DNA of 64,000 bases, taken from the NCBI GenBank assembly GCA_031553315.1, contig JAVBLT010000001.1, forward strand, positions 1 through 64,000. Reading direction: 5' to 3'. The DNA is from JAVBLT01 sp031553315. Its GTDB lineage: Bacteria; Verrucomicrobiota; Kiritimatiellia; RFP12; DVOR01. Below are positions 16,809-25,258 of the stretch, in pieces (position 1 is the stretch's first letter; the number at the start of each line of letters is the position of its first letter). A program made the translations under genes and the position numbers. The notes under the pieces were generated by a model. The model saw only the letters and a program-made list of their open reading frames with translations, had not been told where the DNA came from and did no database searches.

Positions 16809-18181
16809 TACGGCTTCATCTCGGCGGCGCGACCGATGTAGGTGGCCGGAGTGAGGGCGAGCAGGCGGGTTTTATCGGTCTCGGGGATGGGAAGCGCCGT
16901 GATGAAGGCGGCAAGGGTTTCCCGCGTCATGCACTGGCCGCGGGTGAGGGCCTTGAGCTTCTCGTAGGCATCGGGCACGGCGTAGCGGCGCATCACGGTC
17001 TGGATGGGCTCGGCCAGCACCTCCCACGCGCCGTCGAGATCGCGGGCAAGGGCTTCGGGATTGGGCGAGATGCGCCCGAGGCCGCGCAGAGTGGAGGTGT
17101 AGGCGATGAGGCAGTAGGCGAAGGCGGCGCCCACGTTGCGGATGGCGGTGGAATCGGTCAGATCGCGCTGAAGGCGGGAGACGGGGAGCTTGCGCGAGAG
17201 GTGGCCGAGGATGGCGTTGGCCAGGCCGATGTTGCCCTCGCTGTTTTCAAAGTCGATGGGGTTGACCTTGTGAGGCATGGTGGAGGAACCCACTTCGCCG
17301 GCCACGACCTTCTGCTTGAGGTAACCCATCGACACATAGGCCCAGACGTCGCGATCGAGATCGAGCAGCACCGTGTTCCAGCGCTCCAGCGCGTCGAACA
17401 GCTCGGCCATGCCGTCGTGCGGTTCGATTTGCGTGGTGAAGGGGTTCTGGCGCAGGTCGAAGCTCTCGATGATCTTGCGCGAAAAGGCGGGCCAGTCCAC
17501 ATCGGGGCAGGCGCTCACATGGGCGTTGTAATTGCCCACCGCGCCATTCATTTTTCCGGGCAGCGTGATTGCCGCAAGCTGGGCCGACTGTCGGCGCAGG
17601 CGCTCCACAAACACCGCAATTTCCTTGCCCAGCGTGGTCGGCGAGGCCGGCTGCCCGTGCGTGCGAGCCAGCATGGGCATGGTCACGGTTTCCGCGGCGA
17701 AGGCGGCGAGCGCTTCAATGATCGCATCCTGAGCCCGGCGGAGCGCGAAGAGACCGTCTTTGAGCATCAGCGCGTGAGCCATATTGTTGATATCTTCGGA
17801 GGTGCAGGCAAAGTGGATGAACTCCGAAAGACGCTCCAACCCCGCGGCCTTGATCTTCTCGCGGATGAAATACTCCACCGCCTTCACATCGTGGCGGGTC
17901 GTCGCTTCAATGGCTTTTACGCGCCGCGCATCTTCCAGAGAAAACCCGTCGGCCACGGCGCGAATCGCCGCCGCCTCGGCATCGGAAAGCACACCGGTTT
18001 CAGGAATGAGCGCTTCGGCGCACAGCGCCAGCAGCCAGGCGATTTCCACGCGCACGCGGCGGTGAATCAGGCCAAACTCGGAGAAAACGGCACGCAGCTC
18101 GGCAGTCTGGTTGGCATAGCGCCCGTCGATCGGCGAAACAGCAGTCAGCGCATCGGGCGCCGGAAAAGAAGCGTCACTCAT
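16808..18181 (-). CDS. purB: Adenylosuccinate lyase
   Basis: 457 aa, matching the length and sequence style of the Escherichia coli-type enzyme. It cleaves SAICAR and adenylosuccinate to fumarate plus product in purine synthesis. LTAVSPIDGRYANQTAELR opens the protein, EATTRHDVKAVEYFIREK and FIHFACTSEDINN hold active-site residues, ARTHGQPASPTTLGKE follows, and GSSTMPHKVNPIDFENSEGN is the fumarase/lyase superfamily signature. It lies 9 bp after dnaJ on the same strand. Confidence 0.97.
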   Translation of the reverse strand: MSDASFPAPDALTAVSPIDGRYANQTAELRAVFSEFGLIHRRVRVEIAWLLALCAEALIPETGVLSDAEAAAIRAVADGFSLEDARRVKAIEATTRHDVKAVEYFIREKIKAAGLERLSEFIHFACTSEDINNMAHALMLKDGLFALRRAQDAIIEALAAFAAETVTMPMLARTHGQPASPTTLGKEIAVFVERLRRQSAQLAAITLPGKMNGAVGNYNAHVSACPDVDWPAFSRKIIESFDLRQNPFTTQIEPHDGMAELFDALERWNTVLLDLDRDVWAYVSMGYLKQKVVAGEVGSSTMPHKVNPIDFENSEGNIGLANAILGHLSRKLPVSRLQRDLTDSTAIRNVGAAFAYCLIAYTSTLRGLGRISPNPEALARDLDGAWEVLAEPIQTVMRRYAVPDAYEKLKALTRGQCMTRETLAAFITALPIPETDKTRLLALTPATYIGRAAEMKP

Positions 18182-18190
18182 GTGTGCACC

Positions 18191-19381
18191 TTACGATTTG
18201 TTTTTGGTGAGGATTTCGCGGCGGGACGTGAAGCGCTCCATCAGCCGTTTGGCGCGGAGCTGCTCGGGGAAGCTCGAAGGCGAGAGCGATTGCGAAAAAC
18301 TTTCCAGAATCCGCTTTTGCTCCGAAGTCAGATACTGCGGCGTCTCCGCGCAGACCCGCACATGCAGATCGCCCGCCGGGTGGCCGTTGAAAGCCGGCAC
18401 ACCCTGACCGCGCAGGCGGAAGACATGGCCGTTGGCCGAGCCCGGCGGAATCTTGATTTTGCCCTCGCCGTTGGGCGTCACCACCGGAAGCTCGCCGCCC
18501 AGCGTCAGCAACACAGGCGAAACCGACACCTCACAGGCCAGTTCCTGACCCTCGCGGTGAAAGAACTCATGATCCCTCACATGAAACTCCACATGGATAT
18601 CGCCCCGCGGCCCGCCGTTGACGCCGCCATTGCCCTCGCCGGGAATGCGCATCACATTGCCGGAATCCACCCCCGCCGGAATCTTCACCGCAATCGTGCG
18701 GCGATTGCGGTTCTGTCCGCTGCCGCGGCATTTTTTACACGGCGATTTGATAACCGAACCCTGACCGCGGCACACCGGGCACGTCTGCTGCATCATCATG
18801 CCGAAAAGGCCGCCGTTGACCGCGACCGAACCCCGGCCCCCGCATTGCTTACAGGTTTCCTTCGAAGATCCCGGCTCCGCGCCCGAGCCGTTGCACCCAT
18901 CGCAACGGTCACTGACATCAAGCTCCACCGTGCGCGTGCTTCCGAAAAGCGCCTCTTCGCAATCAATCTCCATCGCACAGCGGATCGACTCCCCCTTCTG
19001 AGGCGCATTGGGATCCGGGCGCCGACGCGCCCCCCCCCCCCCGCCAAAATTGAAACCGCCCCCTCCGAAAAAGGAATTGAGAATGTCATTGATATCCGCG
19101 CCGTGCGTGAAATCGCGATTGAAATCGAAACCGCCCGCGCCAAAGGCCGACTTCATGCCATCGTGCCCGAACTGGTCGTATTGCTGCCGCTTCTTCTCAT
19201 CGCTCAAGACCTCATAGGCCTCGCTGATTTCCTTAAACTTCGCCTCCGCCTCCGCATTCCCCTGATTCTTATCCGGGTGGTACTGCATCGCCAGCTTTCG
19301 GTAAGCCTTCTTCAACTCATCGGCCGTAACTGCGCGCGCGACGCCCAGCACCTCGTAATAATCACGTTTCTTCGCTGCCAT
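18191..19381 (-). CDS. dnaJ: Chaperone DnaJ (type I)
   Basis: 396 aa. The J domain holds HPD at residues 35-37 (KLAMQYHPDKNQGN), followed by a Gly/Phe region (FGGGGFNFGGGGGARRRP) and four zinc-binding repeats: CDGCNGSG, CKQCGGRG, CPVCRGQG, CKKCRGSG. The C-terminal substrate-binding domains are complete. DnaJ delivers unfolded proteins to DnaK and stimulates its ATPase; dnaK is not in the window. It lies 6 bp after grpE. A 13-base homopolymer (C on the plus strand, 19030-19042) lies in the Gly-rich segment but keeps the frame. Confidence 0.97.
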   Translation of the reverse strand: MAAKKRDYYEVLGVARAVTADELKKAYRKLAMQYHPDKNQGNAEAEAKFKEISEAYEVLSDEKKRQQYDQFGHDGMKSAFGAGGFDFNRDFTHGADINDILNSFFGGGGFNFGGGGGARRRPDPNAPQKGESIRCAMEIDCEEALFGSTRTVELDVSDRCDGCNGSGAEPGSSKETCKQCGGRGSVAVNGGLFGMMMQQTCPVCRGQGSVIKSPCKKCRGSGQNRNRRTIAVKIPAGVDSGNVMRIPGEGNGGVNGGPRGDIHVEFHVRDHEFFHREGQELACEVSVSPVLLTLGGELPVVTPNGEGKIKIPPGSANGHVFRLRGQGVPAFNGHPAGDLHVRVCAETPQYLTSEQKRILESFSQSLSPSSFPEQLRAKRLMERFTSRREILTKNKS

Positions 19382-19387
19382 AACAGA

Positions 19388-19993
19388 TCAACCCTCTTCC
19401 GTTCCGGCCGGGCTGCCCGCCGAAACGATCACCTGCGCCGGCCGGATCAACTTGCCGTCCAGGCGCCACCCCTTGCGAAACTGCTGCACAACCTCATGCT
19501 CCGGCACCGTTTCCGACGGCACCGCCTGAAGCGCCTCATGCAGAGCCGGGTCAAAGACCGCCCCCTCCGCATCAACCACCTCAACACCGGCCTCCGTGAG
19601 CACATTCAAAAACTGCGCGCCAACCATTTTAACACCCTTCGTGAACGCATCCTCAGCCTTCACATTCGCCAGCGCCAGCTCCAAATGGTCAAACACCGGC
19701 AACAGCTTTTCGAGCAAGCCCTCATTGGCCCGCTTGATTACCTCCTCGCGTTCGCGGATCTGCCGCTTGCGCATATTGTCGAAATCGGCCAACAGGCGCA
19801 CATAGCGCTCCTTCGCGGCGGCAAGCTCCCCCTGCGCGGTTTCGAGCGCCTTTTCGGCATCATCCGCCCGCTTTTCCAACACCTTGAGCGCTTCGGGTTC
19901 AGCCTCCGCGCCCTCAACGGCCTCATCAACCGGTTCCTGTCCCACATCCGGCTGTTTGTGCGGCGTTTTTTCATCGGATTTTTTCTTGAACAT
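19388..19993 (-). CDS. grpE: Nucleotide exchange factor GrpE
   Basis: 201 aa. An acidic N-terminus and a long coiled coil (ALETAQGELAAAKERYVRLL) precede the conserved core LADFDNMRKRQIREREEV and the beta-domain end GWRLDGKLIRPAQVIVSAG. GrpE releases ADP from DnaK. A strong GGAGGAGG ribosome site precedes the ATG. tRNA-Leu lies 28 bp upstream on the same strand, so the two may be co-transcribed. Confidence 0.95.
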   Translation of the reverse strand: MFKKKSDEKTPHKQPDVGQEPVDEAVEGAEAEPEALKVLEKRADDAEKALETAQGELAAAKERYVRLLADFDNMRKRQIREREEVIKRANEGLLEKLLPVFDHLELALANVKAEDAFTKGVKMVGAQFLNVLTEAGVEVVDAEGAVFDPALHEALQAVPSETVPEHEVVQQFRKGWRLDGKLIRPAQVIVSAGSPAGTEEG

Positions 19994-20021
19994 GATTCCT
20001 CCTCCGGCGTTTGGCCTTCAA

Positions 20022-20109
20022 TGGTGCCCGGGGGGGGATTCGAACCCCCACGCCTTGTTAAGGGCTGCGGATTTTAAGTCCGCTGTGTCTGCCATTCCAC
20101 CACCCGGGC
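20022..20109 (-). tRNA. tRNA-Leu (UAA)
   Basis: 88-nt class II tRNA on the minus strand: acceptor GCCCGGG pairs with CCCGGGC, discriminator A and encoded CCA follow. The anticodon arm GCGGA-CTTAAAA-TCCGC gives anticodon TAA, and the variable arm and GGGGGTTCGAATCCCCC T arm are intact. Confidence 0.96.
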
Positions 20110-20220
20110 GATAACCAAATCAAGCCATAAACGCTTATTTCAAATTTTCTGTCTTTGCAATTGCGCTTTTTGAAACGCTATGCCACACTTGTGCTACATG
20201 GTTTGAACGAACACCACTCT

Positions 20221-20260
20221 AACGCGAAATGAAGCGAAACGAAGCGCAATGAAACGAAAC
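20221..20260. repeat. Four 10-bp direct repeats before an integrase fragment
   Basis: AACGCGAAAT, GAAGCGAAAC, GAAGCGCAAT and GAAACGAAAC follow one another without gaps, ending 11 bp before the integrase-fragment start. Arm-type integrase binding sites or autoregulatory iterons are possible; this is inference. Confidence 0.6.
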
Positions 20261-20271
20261 AGGGGTTGATT

Positions 20272-20475
20272 ATGCCATACGAAGGCTATCTTGTAAAGCG
20301 TAAGCAGTCGCCCTTTTGGTATATGCGGGTCGTGATTGATGGCGTGCAGAAATGGAAGCCGACCGGCACACGCAATGAAAAAGAAGCCGAGAAGATGCTG
20401 ATTGATTTTTGTTCGCCCTATAATGCCGCTGATAAGGCTGCCGCTTGGCTGTTTCTGCTCAAAGACAGGAGGTAA
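20272..20475 (+). pseudogene. Phage/ICE integrase, N-terminal remnant (67 aa)
   Basis: The frame from ATG 20272 encodes GYLVKRKQSPFWYMRVVIDG and KPTGTRNEKEAEKMLIDF, which look like the arm-binding opening of a tyrosine recombinase, then stops after 67 residues. The core-binding and catalytic domains (R..HxxR..Y) are absent, so it is a truncated remnant. It lies beside tRNA-Leu, a common integration target, but on the 5' side of the tRNA rather than at its 3' end. Base composition here is more AT-rich than in neighbouring genes. The stretch 20476-20647 shows no recognisable gene. Confidence 0.6.
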
Positions 20476-20647
20476 AGAACTGGCAAGCCTGTCTTCCGTC
20501 GTTTTCGTCAGCACACGCGACAAATCAAATCTTCTCAAATACAATTGTTTTTCTGTGTCAAATACAGCCTCTTTTGGGATCTCGTTACGCATATTCCAAC
20601 GGAACCGTTCAGTTGCAAATCCTTTGGAGCAAAAAAATATTCCCTGT

Positions 20648-20811
20648 TAGAGCAATTTTCAAATGAGAATTCCTGATTTTATGAAAGCGATTTTCTTTTT
20701 GACGAACCCTTGAAAGGGAAGCGTAGCCGCGCTGCGACAACCTGAAAAGGGTGAAGTTCAAAAACAAAAAGTACCGAGAAAAAGCGGAAAGATCAATCGA
20801 AATATGCTCTA
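20648..20811. mobile_element. MITE-like element, copy B (164 bp)
   Basis: Left end TAGAGCAATTTTCAAATGA; right end reversed TAGAGCATATTTCGATTGA. The right half matches copy A almost base for base (GAAGTTCAAA, ACCGAGAAAAA, GATCAATCGAAAT). The centre contains GCGTAGCCGCGCTGCG, akin to the loop region of copy A, between ACCCTT and AAGGGT arms. The right-end TAG, read on the minus strand, is the stop codon of the CaxA-type antiporter gene. Confidence 0.82.
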
Positions 20812-21804
20812 TCCCTTCCAGCAGAGATAAGCCGTGTAAACACCGTAAAGCCCCAACAGAACCGCGCCGTGGAAGCGGTTGAGGCGCCCCATGCGCCCCT
20901 TGCTGAAACGGTAGCAAAAAGCGAAAAGCAGCAGTGTGACCACATTCATGACCGGCAAGTCGCGCAGAATGATCACCGGTTCGACCGGCATCCCCGATTG
21001 ATCCGGCCAGACCAGCCCCGCCACGCCGACCACGGCCAGCGTGTTGAACAGGTTGGAACCGATAACGTTGCCGATGGCCAGATCGTCTTCCCCCCGGAAA
21101 ACCGCCACAATCGACGAAAAAAGCTCGGGCAGCGATGTGCCCACCGCCACCACCGTCAGCCCGATAACCAGCTCGGAAACGCCAAAGGCCCGCGCAAGCG
21201 CCACGGAACCGTTCACAAAAAAACGGGAGCTGATCACGAGCGCGGCCAGCCCGATCACCGACCAGACAATCGCATGGCGGCGGGAAATCAGCGGCTTCGC
21301 GGCCGCGGAAACGCCAAAAGGCTCCTGCGCGAGAATGTCGAAAGTCTGCACCCGCGTTTGCCGCACCGTGCGGATCATCAGCACCGCAAACACAAGCAAC
21401 AGGATCACCGCATCGATCTTCGAGAGCATGCCGCCATCGACCAGGCCCACCGAAAGCAGGCTCACGCCCGCCAGCAGCGGCAGCTCCTCCGTCAGCACCT
21501 GCGAGTGCACGCGCATCGGCTTGAGCAACGCCGCCAGACCCAGAATCAACGCGATGTTGACGATGTTGGAGCCATAGGCATTGCCTAGCGCAATCCCCGG
21601 CTGGTGCCTCAGTGAACTGATGGCCGAAACCATCATCTCCGGGGCCGACGTTCCGAATCCGATGATCACCATGCCGATCACCAGCGGCGATATTTTAAAA
21701 TGGCGGGCAATCGCGGCCGAACCGGCCACAAAACGATCCGCGCTCCACACCAGCACGGCCAGGCTGACCCCCACTTCAATCAAAGCAAGCGCAAAAGGCG
21801 ACAT
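20809..21804 (-). CDS. Calcium/sodium antiporter, CaxA/YrbG family
   Basis: 331 aa from the ATG at 21802-21804, which has a GGAGGT site 5 bp upstream; a longer start at 21843 lacks one. Ten or eleven membrane segments and two copies of the exchanger alpha-repeat: VIGMVIIGFGTSAPEMMVSA with ALGNAYGSNIVNI, and VIGLTVVAVGTSLPELFSS with AIGNVIGSNLFNT. Such proteins exchange Ca2+ (or K+) for Na+ or H+ across the inner membrane. Its TAG stop is supplied by miniature element B. Confidence 0.92.
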   Translation of the reverse strand: MSPFALALIEVGVSLAVLVWSADRFVAGSAAIARHFKISPLVIGMVIIGFGTSAPEMMVSAISSLRHQPGIALGNAYGSNIVNIALILGLAALLKPMRVHSQVLTEELPLLAGVSLLSVGLVDGGMLSKIDAVILLLVFAVLMIRTVRQTRVQTFDILAQEPFGVSAAAKPLISRRHAIVWSVIGLAALVISSRFFVNGSVALARAFGVSELVIGLTVVAVGTSLPELFSSIVAVFRGEDDLAIGNVIGSNLFNTLAVVGVAGLVWPDQSGMPVEPVIILRDLPVMNVVTLLLFAFCYRFSKGRMGRLNRFHGAVLLGLYGVYTAYLCWKG

Positions 21805-21827
21805 AGAACCTCCAGTATGTGCCCGAA

Positions 21828-21856
21828 AGTGTACTTGACCCACCTCCCGAGGTCAA
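21828..21856 (-). promoter_or_regulatory. Promoter for the CaxA-type antiporter
   Basis: On the minus strand TTGACC (21851-21856) and TACACT (21828-21833) are 17 bp apart, 23 bp before the gene. Divergent from the rpoZ promoter. Confidence 0.65.
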
Positions 21857-21916
21857 GCCGTATTGTTCATAAAAAAGCGCGCGCGAAGCCTTTTTTTCAT
21901 CAACCCCTCTCGCGGC

Positions 21917-21946
21917 TTGACGAACCGCCCGCAAGTGTCATATACT
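21917..21946 (+). promoter_or_regulatory. Promoter for the rpoZ-smpB-tatA-greA unit
   Basis: TTGACG at 21917-21922 and TATACT at 21941-21946 with 18-bp spacing, one of the best -35/-10 pairs in the window. Confidence 0.75.
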
Positions 21947-21972
21947 TGTTTTCTCAACTGATTGGAGGGATT

Positions 21973-22221
21973 GTGAACGTTGAATTGATTGAAAAAGCGA
22001 AAATCCGAATTCCGAGCGTGCCCGTGCTGGTGAATCTCGTGTCGCAGCGCGTGCGCCAGCTCAACCGCGGCGAACGCCCTTTTCTGAAGCCCCTGAGCCC
22101 CGATGAAGACAAGGCCGACATCGCCCTGCGCGAAATTGCCGACGGTCTAATCGTCGCCGAAGTGGATTTCGACGCGCTCCAGCGCCGCGAAATCGCCCAG
22201 ACCCGCTGGTCCGATTATTGA
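21973..22221 (+). CDS. rpoZ: RNA polymerase omega subunit
   Basis: 82 aa, starting at GTG 21973 behind GGAGG (21964-21968). LVNLVSQRVRQLNRGERPFL and KADIALREIADGLI carry the conserved omega core that latches onto the beta-prime C-terminus and helps core assembly. First gene of a unit with smpB (28-bp gap), tatA and greA. Confidence 0.88.
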   Translation: MNVELIEKAKIRIPSVPVLVNLVSQRVRQLNRGERPFLKPLSPDEDKADIALREIADGLIVAEVDFDALQRREIAQTRWSDY

Positions 22222-22249
22222 TTCACCCGCCGGCCGGGAGAGCACCGTC

Positions 22250-22726
22250 ATGGCTGAGAAAAAACCACGCGCCGCCTCGGCAAACCTTGCAGTCAACCGC
22301 AAGGCTTTGCACGATTACGCCGTGCTGGAAAAATTCGAAGCCGGAATCGAGCTCGTCGGCACCGAAGTGAAAGTGCTGAGAAACGGCGAAGGCGGCCTCC
22401 TCGGCGCCTGGTGCAAAGTGGAAAACGGCCAGCTGTTCATCCACCAGGTTCGCATCCCGCCCTACGCCTACGGCAACCGTTTCAATCACGACGCGCTCCG
22501 CACCCGCCGCCTGCTGATGCACAAGCGCGAGATCCTCCGCCTCCAGGCCAAGACCGAACAAAAAGGCCTGGCCTTGATTCCCCTGCGCATCTACCTCACG
22601 CCGAAAGGGCTGATCAAAATCGAGGTCGCGCTGTGCCAGGGCAAGAACCAGTATGACAAACGAGAAACAGTCAAACGGCGCGAAGCCGATCGCGACGCCC
22701 GGCGGGCAATCGCGCATTTCCGTTGA
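22250..22726 (+). CDS. smpB: SsrA-binding protein SmpB
   Basis: 158 aa. AVNRKALHDYAVLEKFEAGI, ELVGTEVKVLRNGEGGL and IYLTPKGLIKIEVALCQGKN are the conserved oligonucleotide-binding barrel, and the basic C-terminal tail (RETVKRREADRDARRAI) is the part that enters the mRNA channel. SmpB carries tmRNA to stalled ribosomes; the ssrA gene itself is at 58444-58798. Confidence 0.97.
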   Translation: MAEKKPRAASANLAVNRKALHDYAVLEKFEAGIELVGTEVKVLRNGEGGLLGAWCKVENGQLFIHQVRIPPYAYGNRFNHDALRTRRLLMHKREILRLQAKTEQKGLALIPLRIYLTPKGLIKIEVALCQGKNQYDKRETVKRREADRDARRAIAHFR

Positions 22727-22741
22727 AAAGGAAGGTGAGCC

Positions 22742-22978
22742 ATGATCCCCATCGCATTTTTACAGAACTTCAGCGGCCCCGAAATCCTCGTGGTCCTCGT
22801 CGTCATCATCGTGCTTTTCGGTGCCAAGAAGATTCCCGACATCGCCCGCTCCCTCGGCCGCAGCATGGGCGAATTCAAAAAAGGCCAGAAAGAAGGCGAA
22901 GATCTCGCCCGCCAGACCGCCGAGCAGAAAGCCGTGGAACCTCCCGCCGAAAACAGCGACAAACCCGCCGCCCAGTAG
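22742..22978 (+). CDS. tatA: Twin-arginine translocase subunit TatA/E
   Basis: 78 aa: one N-terminal membrane helix (GPEILVVLVVIIVLFG), the hinge and amphipathic helix (AKKIPDIARSLGRSMGEFKK) and a charged tail. TatA forms the pore for folded proteins across the inner membrane; tatC is not in the window. The stop codon TAG is the start of miniature element C, which separates it from greA. Confidence 0.94.
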   Translation: MIPIAFLQNFSGPEILVVLVVIIVLFGAKKIPDIARSLGRSMGEFKKGQKEGEDLARQTAEQKAVEPPAENSDKPAAQ

Positions 22979-23043
22979 AGCGCCTTTCGATTGAAAAGGA
23001 AAAGCGCCCAAAAAAGCGGCCTGTTCAATCGAAACATGCTCTT
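22976..23043. mobile_element. MITE-like element, copy C (68 bp, shortest)
   Basis: TAGAGCGCCTTTCGATTGAA at the left pairs with TTCAATCGAAACATGCTCT at the right, including an 11-bp perfect arm (TTTCGATTGAA). The right outer TA has decayed to TT. The copy A/B middle is missing, leaving little more than a hairpin. It sits within an operon, between tatA and greA, and its left TAG is the tatA stop codon. Confidence 0.75.
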
Positions 23044-23096
23044 GTATCCGTTTTAAATCGTAGAAGCAACCCCTGAAAGTGGAGCGAAAGCAACGT

Positions 23097-25256
23097 ATGG
23101 AACCGAGTTCTTTGGATGCAAAAATGGCTGCCGCCCTCGCGGCCTCCCCGATCCCCGTGGCCGACATGCTGGCAGAGCTTGCCGCCGTGGCGGCGCTCAA
23201 CGCCCCCGCGGTCGAGAAAAACCTCAACGCGTTGATCGAGGCCGTGGAGAAAGCCAAAGATTTCCCCGGCGCCGTCGCCTGCATCCGCTCCGCCGGCCGC
23301 TGGTTCCCCGCCTACCCCCGCGTTAAAGCCCGCGACACACTCTGCCGCACCGCATCCTGCCGCCGCCAGCAAGCCTTCATCGAACACGTCGGCATCATGG
23401 AAGCCGCGTCGCTGATCGACGCGATGAACCGGCTCGACACTCTTGCCGCGCTCGAACCCGGTGACCTCGTTTTCAACAAATCCTGGGGCTTCGGCATCAT
23501 CCGCAAAATCGACGATTTTTACGCAAAAATCATCGTAGACTTCACCGACAAAACCGGCTACACCTTCGGCTTCGCCGTCGCCGGCGAGCACCTCATGTCG
23601 GCCCCCGCCGACCACATCATGACCCGCCTCCACACCGACAAAGCCTCCGTTCTCGCCGCCGCCTCCGAGACCCCCGGCGAGCTCCTCAAACACGTGATCC
23701 GCAGCTACGGCCCCATGACCGTCGCCCGCATCGAAACCCTTCTCGACCAGACCGGCATCGTGCCCAAAGGCAAATGGAAGACCTTCTGGTCCGCCGCCCG
23801 CGCAGAACTCAAGGGCGACAAGAAAATCGCCATTCCCGCCAAGCGCACCGAAACCGTCCGCATCCTCGACCGCGAACAGGGCCACGACGACGCCTGGCTC
23901 GACGCCCTCCGCGCCAACCGCGAGCCTAAAAAGATTTATGCCGAAATCGGCGACTACCTCGCCGCCACCGAAGACGCCCCCCTCGCCGGCGCCTGGCTCG
24001 AAACCATCGAGAACCGCACCCGCTTCGCCATCCTCGGCGCCTACAAAACCGACCCCGCCCTCTACGCCCAGACCATCCTCCTCCTCAACCGCCTGCGCAC
24101 CACCGGCGAAAACGGCGCCATCGTCTCCGTCGCCACGCAGGCGGATCGCGACGCCGCCTGCGAACACCTGATCGACGAAGACCGCTTCCTCGCCGCCGCC
24201 CAGGATCTCTCCGCCCGCGACATCCACGGCATGCTCGATTTCCTCGTGCGCAACTGCTCCCAGGCCCCGGCCCGCGTCCGCGCCGCCTTCCCTCAGATGA
24301 CCAGCGTCTGCCTCACCGAGGCGCTCGCCGTGCTCAAAGCCGACCCCGAAGCCGGAGCCGAAGTCCGCCGCCTCCTGAAAGACGCCAACGCCGCCCCCAC
24401 CCTCCTCGTGTGGGCCATCCGCAACCGCGAAGCCGCCGACGCCTGGCAAGCTCCCGGCCTCTTCGAGCTCCTCATGCAAGCCGTCCACGTCATCGAGCAA
24501 AAGCACACCGGCGAATCCCTGCGCATGCGCAACACCCTCCAGCAGTTCTTCGACTCCCAGAAATGGCTCGAAGAGGTGATGAAACAGCTTAAACCCTTCG
24601 AGCAGAGCGTCCTCTTCGAACGCATCCAGGCCGCCTCCGCCTGGGAAACCACCTCCCAGCGCAGCGTGCTCAACCGCATGGTCCGCTTCAACCCCGAGCT
24701 TGCCAAATCACGCAAAGTGCTCGCCGCCGAAGCCCAGGCCGAACACTACACCTCCTGGCGCTCACTCGCCGAATACCGCAACCAATACGAACGCCTTGTC
24801 CGCATCGAAATGCCGAAAAACGCCCAAGACATCGCCGCCGCGCGAAGCTACGGCGACCTGCGCGAAAACTTCGAATACCAGGCCGCCAAGGATCACCAGC
24901 GCGTGCTCCTCAACCGCCAGGCCGAAATGGATCTCGAGCTCAAAACCATCAAAGGCACCGATTTCGCCGACGCCAAGACCGACGTAGCCATGCCCGGCAC
25001 CCAGATCACCCTGAGAATGGAAGACGGCAAAATCCGCATCTTCACCATTCTCGGCGAATGGGATCGCAACGAAAAGCTCAACATCATCTCCAACAAAAGC
25101 CGCCTCGCCCTTTCCGTGCTCGGAAAGCCCGCCGGCACCACCGTCCTGGTTCCCTCCGCCCTGGGCGAGCTCCAGGCCTCCCTCGAAAAGGTCGAACCAA
25201 TCAGCGACGCCGTCAGGACCTGGCTCTCCTCCGAGCCGCCCCCGGTTAAAGAGTAA
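23097..25256 (+). CDS. greA: Transcription elongation factor GreA with long N-terminal extension
   Basis: 719 aa, against about 158 for ordinary GreA. Only the C-terminal fifth is GreA: AARSYGDLRENFEYQAAKDH (from about residue 580) is the coiled-coil finger that reaches into the RNA polymerase channel, and the FKBP-like end follows (IFTILGEWDRNEKLNIISNK). Finger-tip acidic residues needed for RNA cleavage are in the DLREN loop region. The first 550 residues, rich in short helices, match no domain I can name; chlamydial GreA has a comparable extension. ATG 23097 is preferred over GTG 23079 because GGAG lies 12 bp before it. Confidence 0.9.
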   Translation: MEPSSLDAKMAAALAASPIPVADMLAELAAVAALNAPAVEKNLNALIEAVEKAKDFPGAVACIRSAGRWFPAYPRVKARDTLCRTASCRRQQAFIEHVGIMEAASLIDAMNRLDTLAALEPGDLVFNKSWGFGIIRKIDDFYAKIIVDFTDKTGYTFGFAVAGEHLMSAPADHIMTRLHTDKASVLAAASETPGELLKHVIRSYGPMTVARIETLLDQTGIVPKGKWKTFWSAARAELKGDKKIAIPAKRTETVRILDREQGHDDAWLDALRANREPKKIYAEIGDYLAATEDAPLAGAWLETIENRTRFAILGAYKTDPALYAQTILLLNRLRTTGENGAIVSVATQADRDAACEHLIDEDRFLAAAQDLSARDIHGMLDFLVRNCSQAPARVRAAFPQMTSVCLTEALAVLKADPEAGAEVRRLLKDANAAPTLLVWAIRNREAADAWQAPGLFELLMQAVHVIEQKHTGESLRMRNTLQQFFDSQKWLEEVMKQLKPFEQSVLFERIQAASAWETTSQRSVLNRMVRFNPELAKSRKVLAAEAQAEHYTSWRSLAEYRNQYERLVRIEMPKNAQDIAAARSYGDLRENFEYQAAKDHQRVLLNRQAEMDLELKTIKGTDFADAKTDVAMPGTQITLRMEDGKIRIFTILGEWDRNEKLNIISNKSRLALSVLGKPAGTTVLVPSALGELQASLEKVEPISDAVRTWLSSEPPPVKE

Positions 25257-25258
25257 GC

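Noticed and set aside
20221..20260. Short tandem repeats considered as a CRISPR array
   Set aside because: The units are 10 bp with no spacers and no cas genes; no CRISPR array was seen in the window.
20022..20475. tRNA-Leu as the attachment site of the integrase remnant
   Set aside because: The remnant lies on the 5' side of the tRNA, whereas integrases usually use the 3' end; no duplicated tRNA end was found.
20402..20650. 82-codon plus-strand frame ending in the left TAG of element B
   Set aside because: It overlaps the integrase fragment out of frame and matches no family, so I did not count it as a fifth stop-codon docking case.
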